From NCBI GenBank assembly GCA_009921765.1, contig RFXC01000186.1, forward strand, positions 1 to 8,491: a stretch of DNA of 8,491 nt, written 5' to 3'. This document shows positions 1 to 6,213 of the stretch, piece after piece. The notes below the pieces were generated by a model that did no database searches, was not told the DNA's origin, and saw only the letters and a program-made list of their open reading frames with translations. The stretch is from Betaproteobacteria bacterium. GTDB lineage: Bacteria; Pseudomonadota; Gammaproteobacteria; Burkholderiales; Burkholderiaceae. The position numbers and the translations under genes were made by a program. Position 1 is the first letter of the stretch. Every line of letters begins with the position of its first letter.

Positions 1-1254
1 TTTGCGCTCGCGGGTCTGCCCTACACCTTCAAGTTTGTCTGGGCGCCGCTTGCCGACCGGTTCGAGCCGCCGGTGGCGGGCCGGCGACGCGGCTGGCTGA
101 TCGCAACCCAGGCCGGGCTCGCCGTCTGCTGCTTCGTGGCCGCCTCGCTCGATCCGCGCACGGGCACCGGGGCGCTCGCGGTCTGCGCGGTCATGATCGC
201 TTTCCTGTCGGCCTCACAGGACATCGTCTTCGATGCCTACCGTACCGATCTCCTGAACGAGACCGAGCGCGGCGCGGGCGCGGCCGTCTCGGTGCTCGGC
301 TATCGGCTCGCGATGCTGGTCTCGGGCGGCCTCGCGCTGGTGCTCGCCGACACCGTGCTCGGCTGGCCCGGCACCTACCGGCTGATGGGGGTGCTGTTCG
401 CGCTCCTGATCGCGGTCACGCTCTGGGCGCCGCGGCTCGACAGCCATGAGGCCCCAAAAACCGATGTCGCGCGCGAGCTGCGCGGTTTCGCCGCAATGCT
501 TGCGGCCGGCGCGCTGTGCTGGGTGGTGCTGCGCGCGCTGCCCTGGGACGCCATCACCACCGGCCGGATCGGCCGACTCATGATCGACACGGTGATCGTC
601 GTGGCCGCCTTGGTCTGCGCCATCGTCGCGGCCCGGCGGGTCGGCTTCCCGTCATTCGTCGAGCCCTGGGATGCGTTCTTTTCGCGAGAGCGGGCGCTTG
701 CGCTTCTGGCGCTGATCGTGCTCTACAAGCTGGGCGATGCGTTCGCGGGCGCGCTCTCCACCACCTTCCTGATCCGCGGCGCCGGGTTTTCCGCCGCCGA
801 GGTGGGTGCGGTCAACAAAATGCTGGGGCTGGCCGCCACCATCCTCGGCGCGCTCGCGGGCGGCGCCTGGCTCGCCAAGCGCCCGCTTGCGTCCACGCTG
901 ATGCTCTTTGGCGTGCTGCAGGCGGTCTCCAATCTCGGCTACTGGCTGGTGTCGGTGCTGCCGCGCGACCTCTGGATCATGGCAAGCGCGGTAGCGCTCG
1001 AGAACCTGTGCGGCGGCCTGGGTACTGCGGCGTTCGTCGCCTTTCTGATGGCGCTCACCGACCGGCGCTTTTCGGCGGCGCAGTACGCGCTCCTGTCGGC
1101 GCTGTCGGCGGTAGGGCGGATTTATGTCGGTCCGCTCTCGGCGCTGCTGGTCGAGGCACTCGGCTGGCCCATGTTTTTTCTGCTGACGGTGCTGGCGGCG
1201 CTACCGGGACTCGCCCTCTTGTGGGTGCTCAGGCCCGTGATCAGTCGGCTCTGA
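1..1254 (+). CDS. ampG: AmpG family muropeptide MFS permease, 5'-truncated by window edge
   Basis: AmpG imports GlcNAc-anhydro-muropeptides from the periplasm for cell-wall recycling, and in many species it feeds the signal that induces AmpC beta-lactamase. The frame is open from base 1, giving 417 visible residues (numbered from the window edge). Residues 6-20 (LPYTFKFVWAPLADR) and 70-83 (SASQDIVFDAYRTD) are AmpG hallmarks. So are the blocks GAGAAVSVLGYRLAMLVSGG, LYKLGDAFAGALSTTFLIRG, AVNKMLG, ENLCGGLGTAAFVAFLM and ALLSALSAVGRIYVGP, which closely follow E. coli AmpG as I recall it. Only the first roughly 40-60 residues (start and first helix) should lie outside the window. The GTG at 73 is internal, because family-conserved sequence continues upstream of it. 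Compared with E. coli AmpG, the loop between the two halves carries an extra hydrophobic stretch (about residues 158-230), and the protein ends soon after the last core helix. A RhtX/FptX-type siderophore permease of the same superfamily is a less likely alternative. Confidence 0.93.
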   Translation, partial: FALAGLPYTFKFVWAPLADRFEPPVAGRRRGWLIATQAGLAVCCFVAASLDPRTGTGALAVCAVMIAFLSASQDIVFDAYRTDLLNETERGAGAAVSVLGYRLAMLVSGGLALVLADTVLGWPGTYRLMGVLFALLIAVTLWAPRLDSHEAPKTDVARELRGFAAMLAAGALCWVVLRALPWDAITTGRIGRLMIDTVIVVAALVCAIVAARRVGFPSFVEPWDAFFSRERALALLALIVLYKLGDAFAGALSTTFLIRGAGFSAAEVGAVNKMLGLAATILGALAGGAWLAKRPLASTLMLFGVLQAVSNLGYWLVSVLPRDLWIMASAVALENLCGGLGTAAFVAFLMALTDRRFSAAQYALLSALSAVGRIYVGPLSALLVEALGWPMFFLLTVLAALPGLALLWVLRPVISRL

Positions 1255-1365
1255 GCGCGCCCGCGCGTTCGGGCTCAACCTTCACTGGAAACACGGCGTG
1301 ACCCACGGCTCAACCCCCAGGCCCCTCCGCTCCAGAACCCTGGTTGGTGCGCAAGGACGCGACGC

Positions 1366-1383
1366 CCGGCTTGACACAGCCGG
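1366..1383. promoter_or_regulatory. Perfect inverted repeat across the -35 box, candidate operator
   Basis: The arms CCGGCT (1366-1371) and AGCCGG (1378-1383) are exact reverse complements separated by TGACAC, so the dyad covers the whole TTGACA hexamer. A protein bound here would be expected to affect RNA polymerase access. The pca genes are commonly controlled by IclR-type (PcaR, PcaU) or LysR-type (PcaQ) regulators, but this repeat matches no site I recognise and no regulator gene lies in the window. GC-rich DNA produces short dyads by chance, so the role is inferred from position alone. Confidence 0.35.
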
Positions 1384-1400
1384 CGCCAGACGCGTGTAAT
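1371..1400 (+). promoter_or_regulatory. Predicted sigma-70 promoter of the pcaIJF unit
   Basis: A perfect -35 hexamer TTGACA (1371-1376) is followed after 18 bp by TGTAAT (1395-1400), five of six matches to the -10 consensus. Transcription would begin near 1407, leaving a leader of about 60 nt before pcaI. It lies in the 213-bp gap between ampG and pcaI and points toward pcaI. A perfect 10-bp palindrome, CCCCGCGGGG (1407-1416), falls at the expected start point. The call rests on consensus match and position only. Confidence 0.6.
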
Positions 1401-1467
1401 CCCCTCCCCGCGGGGCTGCCGCCCTGGCGTCCTTCCCGCCCCTCACCCGACCGATGGCGTTTTCAAG

Positions 1468-2196
1468 ATGATCAACAAGATCGTTGCCAGTCCCGCCGAG
1501 GCGCTCGCCGGCGTGGCCGACGGCTCCACCGTTCTGATTTCGGGCTTTGGCGGATCAGGCATGCCCTGGCAGCTGATCGATGCGCTGATCGAGCAGGGTG
1601 CGCGCGATCTCACCATCGTCAACAACAACGCCGGCAACGGCGAGACCGGGCTCGCCGCGCTCCTGAAGGCGGGGCGGGTCAGGAAGATCATCTGCTCCTT
1701 TCCGCGCCAGGCCGACTCCTGGGTCTTCGATGGACTCTATCGCGCCGGCAAGGTGGAGCTCGAACTGGTGCCTCAGGGCAACCTCGCGGAGCGGATCCGC
1801 GCGGCCGGCGCCGGTATCGGTGGCTTCTTCACCCCCACCGGTTACGGCACAGCGCTCGCCGAGGGCAAGGAGACCCGCATCATCAACGGTCGCGGCCATG
1901 TGTTCGAGACGCCGATCCACGCCGACCTCGCCCTCATCAAGGCGCTCCGCGGCGACCGCTGGGGCAACCTCACCTACCGGAAGGCGGCACGCAACTTCGG
2001 CCCCGTCATGGCCAGCGCCGCGCGCTGCACGGTTGCGCAGGTCGATGAAGTGGTCGAGCTAGGCGCACTGGACCCGGAAACCATTGTCACGCCAGGCATC
2101 TTCGTGACCCGGGTGCTCGCCGTGGGCAGCACCGTGATGCGCGGTCCGCAAAAGCCCGCCACACCGGCCGCCGCACCCGCCGGCAAACCCGACTGA
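1468..2196 (+). CDS. pcaI: 3-oxoadipate CoA-transferase subunit A (PcaI)
   Basis: This is the alpha subunit of the family I CoA-transferase that moves CoA from succinyl-CoA to 3-oxoadipate in the beta-ketoadipate pathway of aromatic catabolism. It acts in the cytosol as a complex with PcaJ. The 242 residues follow Pseudomonas-type PcaI through blocks such as NNNAGNGETGLAALL (52-66), CSFPRQADSWVFD (76-88), PQGNLAERIRAAGAGIGGFF (102-121), TPTGYGT (122-128) and DRWGNLTYRKAARNFGP (163-179). The family signature near the N-terminus reads SGFGGSGMP (25-33), with Ser where Gly is usual. The last 15-20 residues are a Pro/Ala-rich tail beyond the usual end of about 228-231 residues. The ATG at 1468 aligns with the usual MINK start, but only a poor ribosome site precedes it. 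pcaJ starts 10 bp after the stop. A scoA-type acetoacetate transferase is possible but fits less well. Confidence 0.9.
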   Translation: MINKIVASPAEALAGVADGSTVLISGFGGSGMPWQLIDALIEQGARDLTIVNNNAGNGETGLAALLKAGRVRKIICSFPRQADSWVFDGLYRAGKVELELVPQGNLAERIRAAGAGIGGFFTPTGYGTALAEGKETRIINGRGHVFETPIHADLALIKALRGDRWGNLTYRKAARNFGPVMASAARCTVAQVDEVVELGALDPETIVTPGIFVTRVLAVGSTVMRGPQKPATPAAAPAGKPD

Positions 2197-2206
2197 GAAC
2201 CGCACC

Positions 2207-2842
2207 ATGACCCGACTGACCCGCGACCAGATCGCCGCGCGTGTCGCGCGCGACATCCCTGAAGGCGCCTACGTGAACCTGGGCATCGGTCTGCCCACGC
2301 TGGTGGCCAACCATCTGCCTGCCGATCGCGAGGTCTTTCTGCACAGCGAAAACGGCATCCTGGGCATGGGGCCAGCCCCTGCGGCAGGCGAAGAAGACTG
2401 GGATCTGATCAACGCCGGCAAGCAGCCCGTCACGCTTCGTACCGGCGGAGCGTTTTTCCATCACGCCGATTCATTCGCGATGATGCGCGGCGGCCACCTC
2501 GACATCTGCGTGCTGGGTGCGTTTCAGGTTTCGGCGGGTGGCGACCTCGCCAACTGGCATACCGGCGGCGATGCGATTCCCGCGGTCGGCGGCGCGATGG
2601 ACCTCGCGGCTGGCGCCAAGCGCGTATTCGTGATGATGGAACATCAGACCAAGAGCGGCGAGAGCAAGTTCGTCGAGCGCTGCACCTATCCGTTGACCGG
2701 CATTGGCTGCGTGAGCACGGTCTACACCGATGTCGCGGTGATTGATGTCACGGCCTCGGGGCTGGTCGCCCGCGAATGGATCGACTCGCTCACCTTCGAG
2801 CAACTCTGCGCGATCACCGGCGCACCGCTCGCACGCATCTGA
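2207..2842 (+). CDS. pcaJ: 3-oxoadipate CoA-transferase subunit B (PcaJ)
   Basis: This is the beta subunit and partner of PcaI; it supplies the catalytic glutamate that carries the acyl and CoA intermediates during transfer to 3-oxoadipate. The 211 residues are the usual length. The family I CoA-transferase signature 2 is seen as LHSENGILG (45-53), with the active-site Glu at residue 48. Other conserved blocks are NLGIGLPT (24-31), [15 protein letters not shown] (95-109), [10 protein letters not shown] (124-133), MMEHQTKSG (143-151) and YPLTG (161-165). It starts 10 bp after pcaI with only a weak purine stretch (GAGAA) ahead of the ATG, so it is probably translated in step with pcaI. The neighbouring 3-oxoadipyl-CoA thiolase supports 3-oxoadipate as the substrate rather than 3-oxobutyrate. 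Confidence 0.91.
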   Translation: MTRLTRDQIAARVARDIPEGAYVNLGIGLPTLVANHLPADREVFLHSENGILGMGPAPAAGEEDWDLINAGKQPVTLRTGGAFFHHADSFAMMRGGHLDICVLGAFQVSAGGDLANWHTGGDAIPAVGGAMDLAAGAKRVFVMMEHQTKSGESKFVERCTYPLTGIGCVSTVYTDVAVIDVTASGLVAREWIDSLTFEQLCAITGAPLARI

Positions 2843-2844
2843 CC

Positions 2845-2862
2845 GCGCGCCCGCCCGCGCGC
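2845..2862 (+). other. Short GC-only hairpin between pcaJ and pcaF
   Basis: The arms GCGCGC (2845-2850) and GCGCGC (2857-2862) can pair around a CCGCCC loop just after the pcaJ stop. A pyrimidine-rich run (CTCTTCTTTCC) follows at 2870-2880. It lacks the U-tract directly after the stem that a normal intrinsic terminator has. It could be a weak attenuator, a transcript-stabilising stem, or chance in GC-rich sequence. Confidence 0.25.
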
Positions 2863-2890
2863 GCCACCGCTCTTCTTTCCAATTCATTCA

Positions 2891-2896
2891 AGAGGA
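2891..2896 (+). promoter_or_regulatory. Ribosome binding site that fixes the pcaF start
   Basis: AGAGGA lies 7 bp before the ATG at 2904. This settles the start against the in-frame upstream ATG at 2742, which lies inside pcaJ and would add 54 residues with no resemblance to thiolases. Confidence 0.75.
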
Positions 2897-2903
2897 CCTT
2901 GCC

Positions 2904-4106
2904 ATGACCCAAGTCTTCATCTGCGACGGTGCCCGCACACCCATCGGCCGTTACGGCGGCGCGCTCTCCTCGGTGCGCCCCGATGACCTGGGCGCGATCC
3001 CGATCCGGGCGCTGATCGAGCGCAACCCCAAGCTCGACGCCGCCGCCATTGACGAGGTGCTCTTCGGTTGCGCCAACCAGGCGGGCGAAGACAACCGCAA
3101 CGTCGCGCGCATGTCATCGATCCTCGCGGGTCTGCCCGACACGGTCGCAGCCGCCACCATCAACCGGCTGTGCGGCTCGGGCATGGACGCGGTGGGTACG
3201 CTTGCGCGCGCCATCCGGTGCGGCGATATCGATCTCGGCATTGCGGGCGGGGTGGAGAGCATGTCGCGCGCGCCCTTCGTAATGCCCAAGGCGCAGACCG
3301 CCTTTGCCCGCGAAAACGCGGTCTATGACACCACCATCGGCTGGCGCTTCATCAACCCGCGCACCAAGGCCATGGTGGGGGTTGATTCCATGCCCGAGAC
3401 CGCCGAAAACGTGGCTGCAGATTTTCGAATCGCGCGCGCCGACCAGGATGCGATGGCGCTCAGAAGCCAGACCCGTGCGCTCGCAGCGCAAAAAAACGGC
3501 ACCTTCGATATCGAGATCGTGCCGGTCACGATCCCCTCGAAAAAGGGTGACGCGGTGGTGGTCGACCGCGACGAGCATCCGCGCGAAACCTCGCTCGAGG
3601 CGCTTGCCAAACTGAAGCCGGTGGTGCGCCCCGACGGCACCGTGACCGCGGGCAATGCCTCGGGTGTGAACGACGGCGCAGCTGCGCTTCTCCTTGCAAG
3701 CGAAGCCGCCGCCGCGCGACACGGGCTCACCCCCATCGCGCGCGTGCACGCCATGGCGACCGCGGGCGTGGCCCCCCGGATCATGGGCATCGGCCCCGCG
3801 CCATCCACCAAGAAGCTGCTCGCCAAGACCGGCCTTTCCATCGGCCAGATCGATGTCATCGAGTTGAACGAAGCATTTGCAGCGCAGGGGCTTGCGGTGC
3901 TGCGCGAACTCGGTCTTCCCGATGATGCCGCGCATGTGAATCCGAACGGCGGCGCAATCGCGCTTGGCCACCCGCTTGGCATGTCGGGCGCGCGTCTGGT
4001 CCTCACCGCCGCACGCCAACTGCAGCGCACCGGCGGCCGCTATGCCATCACCACCATGTGCATCGGCGTGGGCCAGGGCATTTCGCTTCTGATCGAGCGC
4101 GTCTGA
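2904..4106 (+). CDS. pcaF: 3-oxoadipyl-CoA thiolase (beta-ketoadipyl-CoA thiolase)
   Basis: This thiolase performs the last step of the beta-ketoadipate pathway, splitting 3-oxoadipyl-CoA with CoA into succinyl-CoA and acetyl-CoA for the TCA cycle. The same reaction ends the phenylacetate pathway (PaaJ). From the ATG at 2904 the protein has 400 residues, the usual length for this subfamily. The acylated Cys is C90 in [11 protein letters not shown], the catalytic His is H356 in [14 protein letters not shown], and the proton-transfer Cys is C386 in CIGVGQG; NEAFAAQ sits at 322-328. GWRFINPR and [16 protein letters not shown] (159-174) are typical of PcaF/PaaJ rather than general acetoacetyl-CoA thiolases. 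It lies 61 bp after pcaJ with its own good ribosome site, probably on the same transcript. pcaF is preferred over paaJ because of the pcaIJ neighbours. Confidence 0.92.
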   Translation: MTQVFICDGARTPIGRYGGALSSVRPDDLGAIPIRALIERNPKLDAAAIDEVLFGCANQAGEDNRNVARMSSILAGLPDTVAAATINRLCGSGMDAVGTLARAIRCGDIDLGIAGGVESMSRAPFVMPKAQTAFARENAVYDTTIGWRFINPRTKAMVGVDSMPETAENVAADFRIARADQDAMALRSQTRALAAQKNGTFDIEIVPVTIPSKKGDAVVVDRDEHPRETSLEALAKLKPVVRPDGTVTAGNASGVNDGAAALLLASEAAAARHGLTPIARVHAMATAGVAPRIMGIGPAPSTKKLLAKTGLSIGQIDVIELNEAFAAQGLAVLRELGLPDDAAHVNPNGGAIALGHPLGMSGARLVLTAARQLQRTGGRYAITTMCIGVGQGISLLIERV

Positions 4107-4173
4107 GGTCTGGTTCGAAATACGCGCATGATTGCGCGCTCCGCACCCTTATTCTTCCGCCAAGGAAATCAGC

Positions 4174-4557
4174 ATGAGCGACCAGACCGTTATTGCAGAG
4201 ATCGAAGCCCTGGAGACGCAGCGCCGAGCCGCGCTGGTCGAAAAAAACTTTGCGACCCTTGCCAATCTCCTGGGTGAGGACATGCTTTATGTGCACTCGT
4301 CGGCGGTGGCCGAAGACAAGGCGCTCTATCTGAAAAAGCTCACCGACGGGCTCTACAACTACAGCGCGCTCAAGTCGCTGCGGCGCGCTCACCGGGTGCT
4401 GGGCGACGTGGTTCTGGTCGACGGCGACCTCGAGATCAGTGTTCGCGTAAGCGGCGTCGACAAGGTGGTGAACAGCCGCTACCTGCAGGTGTGGGCACGC
4501 CGGGCCGGCGGCTGGAAGATGATCTCCTGGCAATCGACCCCCATCCCGCAGGGCTAA
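4174..4557 (+). CDS. DUF4440 / NTF2-like (SnoaL-fold) small protein of unknown function
   Basis: This is a 127-residue soluble protein with no signal peptide or membrane segment. It looks like the DUF4440 branch of the NTF2-like cone fold: an N-terminal helix with ALVEKNFATLANLLGEDMLYVHSS (20-43), a middle DKALYLKKLTDG segment, and C-terminal beta strands ending in WARRAGGWKMISWQSTPIP (107-125). Members include small enzymes (isomerases, dehydratases) and ligand-binding proteins, and the fold alone does not give a substrate. The ATG at 4174 is chosen because AAGGAAA lies 6 bp upstream and family similarity begins there; an in-frame ATG at 4132 would add 14 unlikely residues. It follows pcaF by 67 bp on the same strand and could share its transcript, so a link to aromatic acid catabolism is possible but unproven. 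Confidence 0.75.
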   Translation: MSDQTVIAEIEALETQRRAALVEKNFATLANLLGEDMLYVHSSAVAEDKALYLKKLTDGLYNYSALKSLRRAHRVLGDVVLVDGDLEISVRVSGVDKVVNSRYLQVWARRAGGWKMISWQSTPIPQG

Positions 4558-4621
4558 GCGCCCTTCAGCGCGCGGCAGGCGACCGGTTGTTGCCCCGCCG
4601 CGCCCACCTCCTCCGCCGGGC

Positions 4622-4663
4622 CTGCCTGCTCGCGTCGCCCGGCGCGCGCTAGCCGGCAGGCAG
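4622..4663. repeat. Inverted repeat upstream of the TauE/SafE gene
   Basis: CTGCCTGC (4622-4629) and GCAGGCAG (4656-4663) are exact reverse complements separated by 26 bp of GC-rich sequence. They lie in the 134-bp gap between the DUF4440 gene and the transporter, 28 bp before the transporter start. No T-run follows, so an ordinary terminator is not supported. It may be an RNA stem in the leader, a protein site or chance. I see no convincing promoter in this gap. Confidence 0.3.
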
Positions 4664-4691
4664 CAAGCACACTCGCCGCGGACCGCCCCAC

Positions 4692-5456
4692 ATGGACATG
4701 AGTTTCATCACCGACCCGTTCTTCTACGCGGTCGCCGTCCCCGCGGTGCTTCTCACCGGCATCTCCAAGGCGGGCTTCGGCGGCGCCGTAGGCGGGCTGG
4801 CGGTCCCGCTTCTGTCGCTTGCGGTACCGGTACCCCAGGCGCTTGCGATCATGCTGCCGCTTCTCTGCATCATGGACATCCTGGGGCTGATCGCCTATCG
4901 CCGCACCTTTGATGCGCGCATCCTGAGGCTCGCGATTCCTGCCGGCATGGTGGGCATTGCGCTCGGCACACTTCTCTTTCGGGTGGTCGATCAGCGCTGG
5001 ATCCAGGCGCTGATCGGCATCGAGGCGGTGATCTTCGCGCTCAATTTCATGCTGCGCAAGCCGCCGCCCAAGCCCGACGGGCCGGTGCCCATCTCGCCGA
5101 TCAAGGCGCGTTTCTGGCCGGCAATGTCGGGCTTTACCAGCTTCATCTCGCATGCGGGCAGTCCCCCGATGCTGCAGTTCATGCTGCCCCTGGGGCTTGA
5201 GCCCCGGGTGTTCGTGGGCACGATGAACTGGTTTTTTGCCTGCATCAACTATGCGAAGTGGATCCCCTACGCCATGCTGGGCCTCATCGATCTGCGCAAC
5301 ACCGGGACCTCGGCGATGCTGCTGCCCGTCGTGCCGGTGGGCTTTCTGATTGGCTACTTCATGTTGCGCAAGATCAATGCCGAGTGGTTCAGACGCATCG
5401 CCACCTGGGGATTGCTCACCACGGGCTTGAAGCTTTGCTGGGACGCCTTCATGTGA
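4692..5456 (+). CDS. TauE/SafE (TSUP) family membrane transporter
   Basis: This is a 254-residue inner-membrane protein made almost wholly of hydrophobic helices, probably seven or eight. The TSUP family includes exporters and importers of small sulfur or carboxylate anions such as sulfite, sulfoacetate and thiosulfate; the substrate cannot be read from the sequence. The two family repeats are visible: the first with GISKAGFGGAVGGLAVPLL (23-41), the second with GFTSFISHAGSPPMLQFMLP (147-166). A basic, proline-rich loop (about residues 121-140) divides the halves, and GTMNWFFACINYAKWIPY follows in the second half. ATGs at 4692 and 4698 are both possible starts and neither has a strong ribosome site. 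The neighbours (a DUF4440 protein before, Hsp20 after) give no substrate clue. Export of an organic anion linked to the aromatic pathway is possible but speculative. Confidence 0.87.
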   Translation: MDMSFITDPFFYAVAVPAVLLTGISKAGFGGAVGGLAVPLLSLAVPVPQALAIMLPLLCIMDILGLIAYRRTFDARILRLAIPAGMVGIALGTLLFRVVDQRWIQALIGIEAVIFALNFMLRKPPPKPDGPVPISPIKARFWPAMSGFTSFISHAGSPPMLQFMLPLGLEPRVFVGTMNWFFACINYAKWIPYAMLGLIDLRNTGTSAMLLPVVPVGFLIGYFMLRKINAEWFRRIATWGLLTTGLKLCWDAFM

Positions 5457-5457
5457 G

Positions 5458-5490
5458 GTGGCATCGGGGCGCCCATCGATGCCCCGCCAC
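5458..5490 (+). other. Foldable leader hairpin before hsp20
   Basis: GTGGC (5458-5462) and GGGGC (5466-5470) can pair with GCCAC (5486-5490) and GCCCC (5481-5485), giving a ten-pair stem with an ATC bulge on the 5' side. A competing fold pairs GCATCG (5461-5466) with CGATGC (5477-5482). It starts right after the transporter stop and ends 10 bp before the hsp20 ribosome site. No T-run follows, so a simple terminator is doubtful. It could be a factor-assisted terminator for the transporter or part of an hsp20 leader structure. Confidence 0.35.
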
Positions 5491-5515
5491 ACTTGAATTG
5501 AAGGGAGATCCCGTC

Positions 5516-5935
5516 ATGGCCCGTCTGTCTGTCTACGATCCGTTTGCCGAAGTTTTTCCGGAAATTTTCCGAGGCCTTCTGCAGCAGCCTGCGCGCGCGC
5601 AGAGCGATGTCGCAGAGATCCGTATCGAGGTGCAGGAAAACGCTCAGCAGTATCAGGTGCAGGCCGAGCTTGCAGGGGTGAAGAAGGAAGACATCAACGT
5701 GCAGGTGGATGGCAATCGCGTGTCGATCACTGCCGAGACGCGCCGGGAAGCGCAGCCACGCGAGGGCGAACGGCTGCTTCGAAGCGAGCGTTTCTACGGC
5801 GCCATGGCGCGTCAGTTCACGCTGGGCACGGAGATCGACGAGAGCGCTGTACAGGCACGCTTTGAAAACGGCCTGCTCACGCTTTCGCTACCGAAGAAAC
5901 AACCGCCCGCCGCGCGACGCGTCACGATTCAGTAA
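5516..5935 (+). CDS. Small heat shock protein, Hsp20/alpha-crystallin family
   Basis: This is an ATP-independent holdase chaperone that forms large oligomers and keeps unfolding proteins soluble until DnaK or ClpB refolds them. The protein has 139 residues. A short N-terminal arm (MARLSVYDPFAEVFPEIFRG, 1-20) precedes the alpha-crystallin domain at about residues 34-128. That domain shows AELAGVKKEDINVQVDG (50-66), the ERFYGAMARQFTLG strand region (91-104) and the conserved FENGLLTLSLPK end block (116-127). The C-terminal tail carries VTI (136-138), a match to the I/V-x-I/V motif used to dock oligomers. The ATG at 5516 has a strong ribosome site, AAGGGAG (5501-5507). The gene is 59 bp after the transporter and converges with the copper chaperone gene, with 21 bp between their stops. 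It is probably expressed on its own under stress. Confidence 0.93.
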   Translation: MARLSVYDPFAEVFPEIFRGLLQQPARAQSDVAEIRIEVQENAQQYQVQAELAGVKKEDINVQVDGNRVSITAETRREAQPREGERLLRSERFYGAMARQFTLGTEIDESAVQARFENGLLTLSLPKKQPPAARRVTIQ

Positions 5936-5956
5936 GCGCCCGCTCGGTTCGGGTCG

Positions 5957-6160
5957 TCAGCCCCGCGAGGCCGTCACCGGGTAGCCCGCCTCGGTGATGG
6001 CCTCGGCCACTTTCAATCGTTCGAGATGCGTTTGGACCTCGACCCGGTTCTGCGCCAGATCAACCTTCACCTGCGCCGCCTGATCCAGGCTCTGTATCGA
6101 ACGCGTGACGGCTGCGGCACAATGGCTGCAGCTCATTCCACTCACGTCAAAGCTGTACAT
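5957..6160 (-). CDS. copZ: CopZ-like copper chaperone (single HMA domain)
   Basis: This is a 67-residue cytosolic protein made of one heavy-metal-associated domain. It shows the metal-binding loop GMSCSHC with cysteines at residues 11 and 14, then [24 protein letters not shown] and a C-terminal [11 protein letters not shown], the usual ferredoxin-like pattern. Members bind Cu(I) and deliver it to P1B-type ATPases; its pairing with copA next door supports that role. A longer frame opens at 6241, but the ATG at 6160 is chosen because GGGAGGG lies a few bases ahead of it and the domain starts there; the longer frame would also overlap copA. The gene reads away from copA and converges on hsp20. 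A generic HMA or mercury-binding protein is possible, but the Cys-x-x-Cys context and neighbour favour copper. Confidence 0.88.
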   Translation of the reverse strand: MYSFDVSGMSCSHCAAAVTRSIQSLDQAAQVKVDLAQNRVEVQTHLERLKVAEAITEAGYPVTASRG

Positions 6161-6213
6161 GCGAATGCCCTCCCAGTCTGCGTCCCTGCCAAGCGCCTCC
6201 TGAATTGTCCCAT
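6161..6213. promoter_or_regulatory. Divergent control region between copZ and copA
   Basis: Only 53 bp separate the two start codons, so at least part of one or both promoters must lie inside the coding sequences. By eye I find no CueR-type dyad (CTTCC/GGAAGG arms with a long spacer), no CopY box and no clear -10/-35 pair on either strand. The copZ side has a strong ribosome site; the copA side has none of note. Confidence 0.4.
6168..6174 (-). promoter_or_regulatory. Ribosome binding site that fixes the copZ start
   Basis: On the minus strand GGGAGGG ends 7 bp before the ATG at 6160. It is the strongest Shine-Dalgarno match in the divergent region and rules in the 67-residue form over the 94-residue frame opening at 6241. 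Confidence 0.75.

Noticed and set aside
516..1301. A 261-codon frame on the plus strand overlapping ampG and running past its stop
   Set aside because: Out of frame with ampG, and its Arg/Gly/Ala-rich translation is a frame-shifted copy of conserved ampG sequence; no frameshift in ampG is needed because its own frame is intact.
3114..4019. A 301-codon open frame on the minus strand inside pcaF
   Set aside because: Low-complexity His/Arg/Gly-rich translation opposite a complete thiolase with all catalytic residues; a shadow frame.
4129..4144. CGCGC/GCGCG hairpin after pcaF as an intrinsic terminator
   Set aside because: The stem is only 5 bp and no T-run follows directly, so it does not meet the usual terminator pattern.
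4554..5492. A 312-codon open frame on the minus strand
   Set aside because: It lies opposite the TauE/SafE gene, its translation is Arg/His/Gly/Asp-rich with no recognisable domain, and the plus-strand protein has clear family motifs. It is a typical antisense shadow in GC-rich DNA.
5492..5518. CTTGAA resembling a sigma-32 (heat-shock) -35 box ahead of hsp20
   Set aside because: A -10 element at the right spacing would overlap the start codon, and the sequence there (CCCGTCAT) is a poor match to CCCCATnT. Transcription would begin inside the gene.
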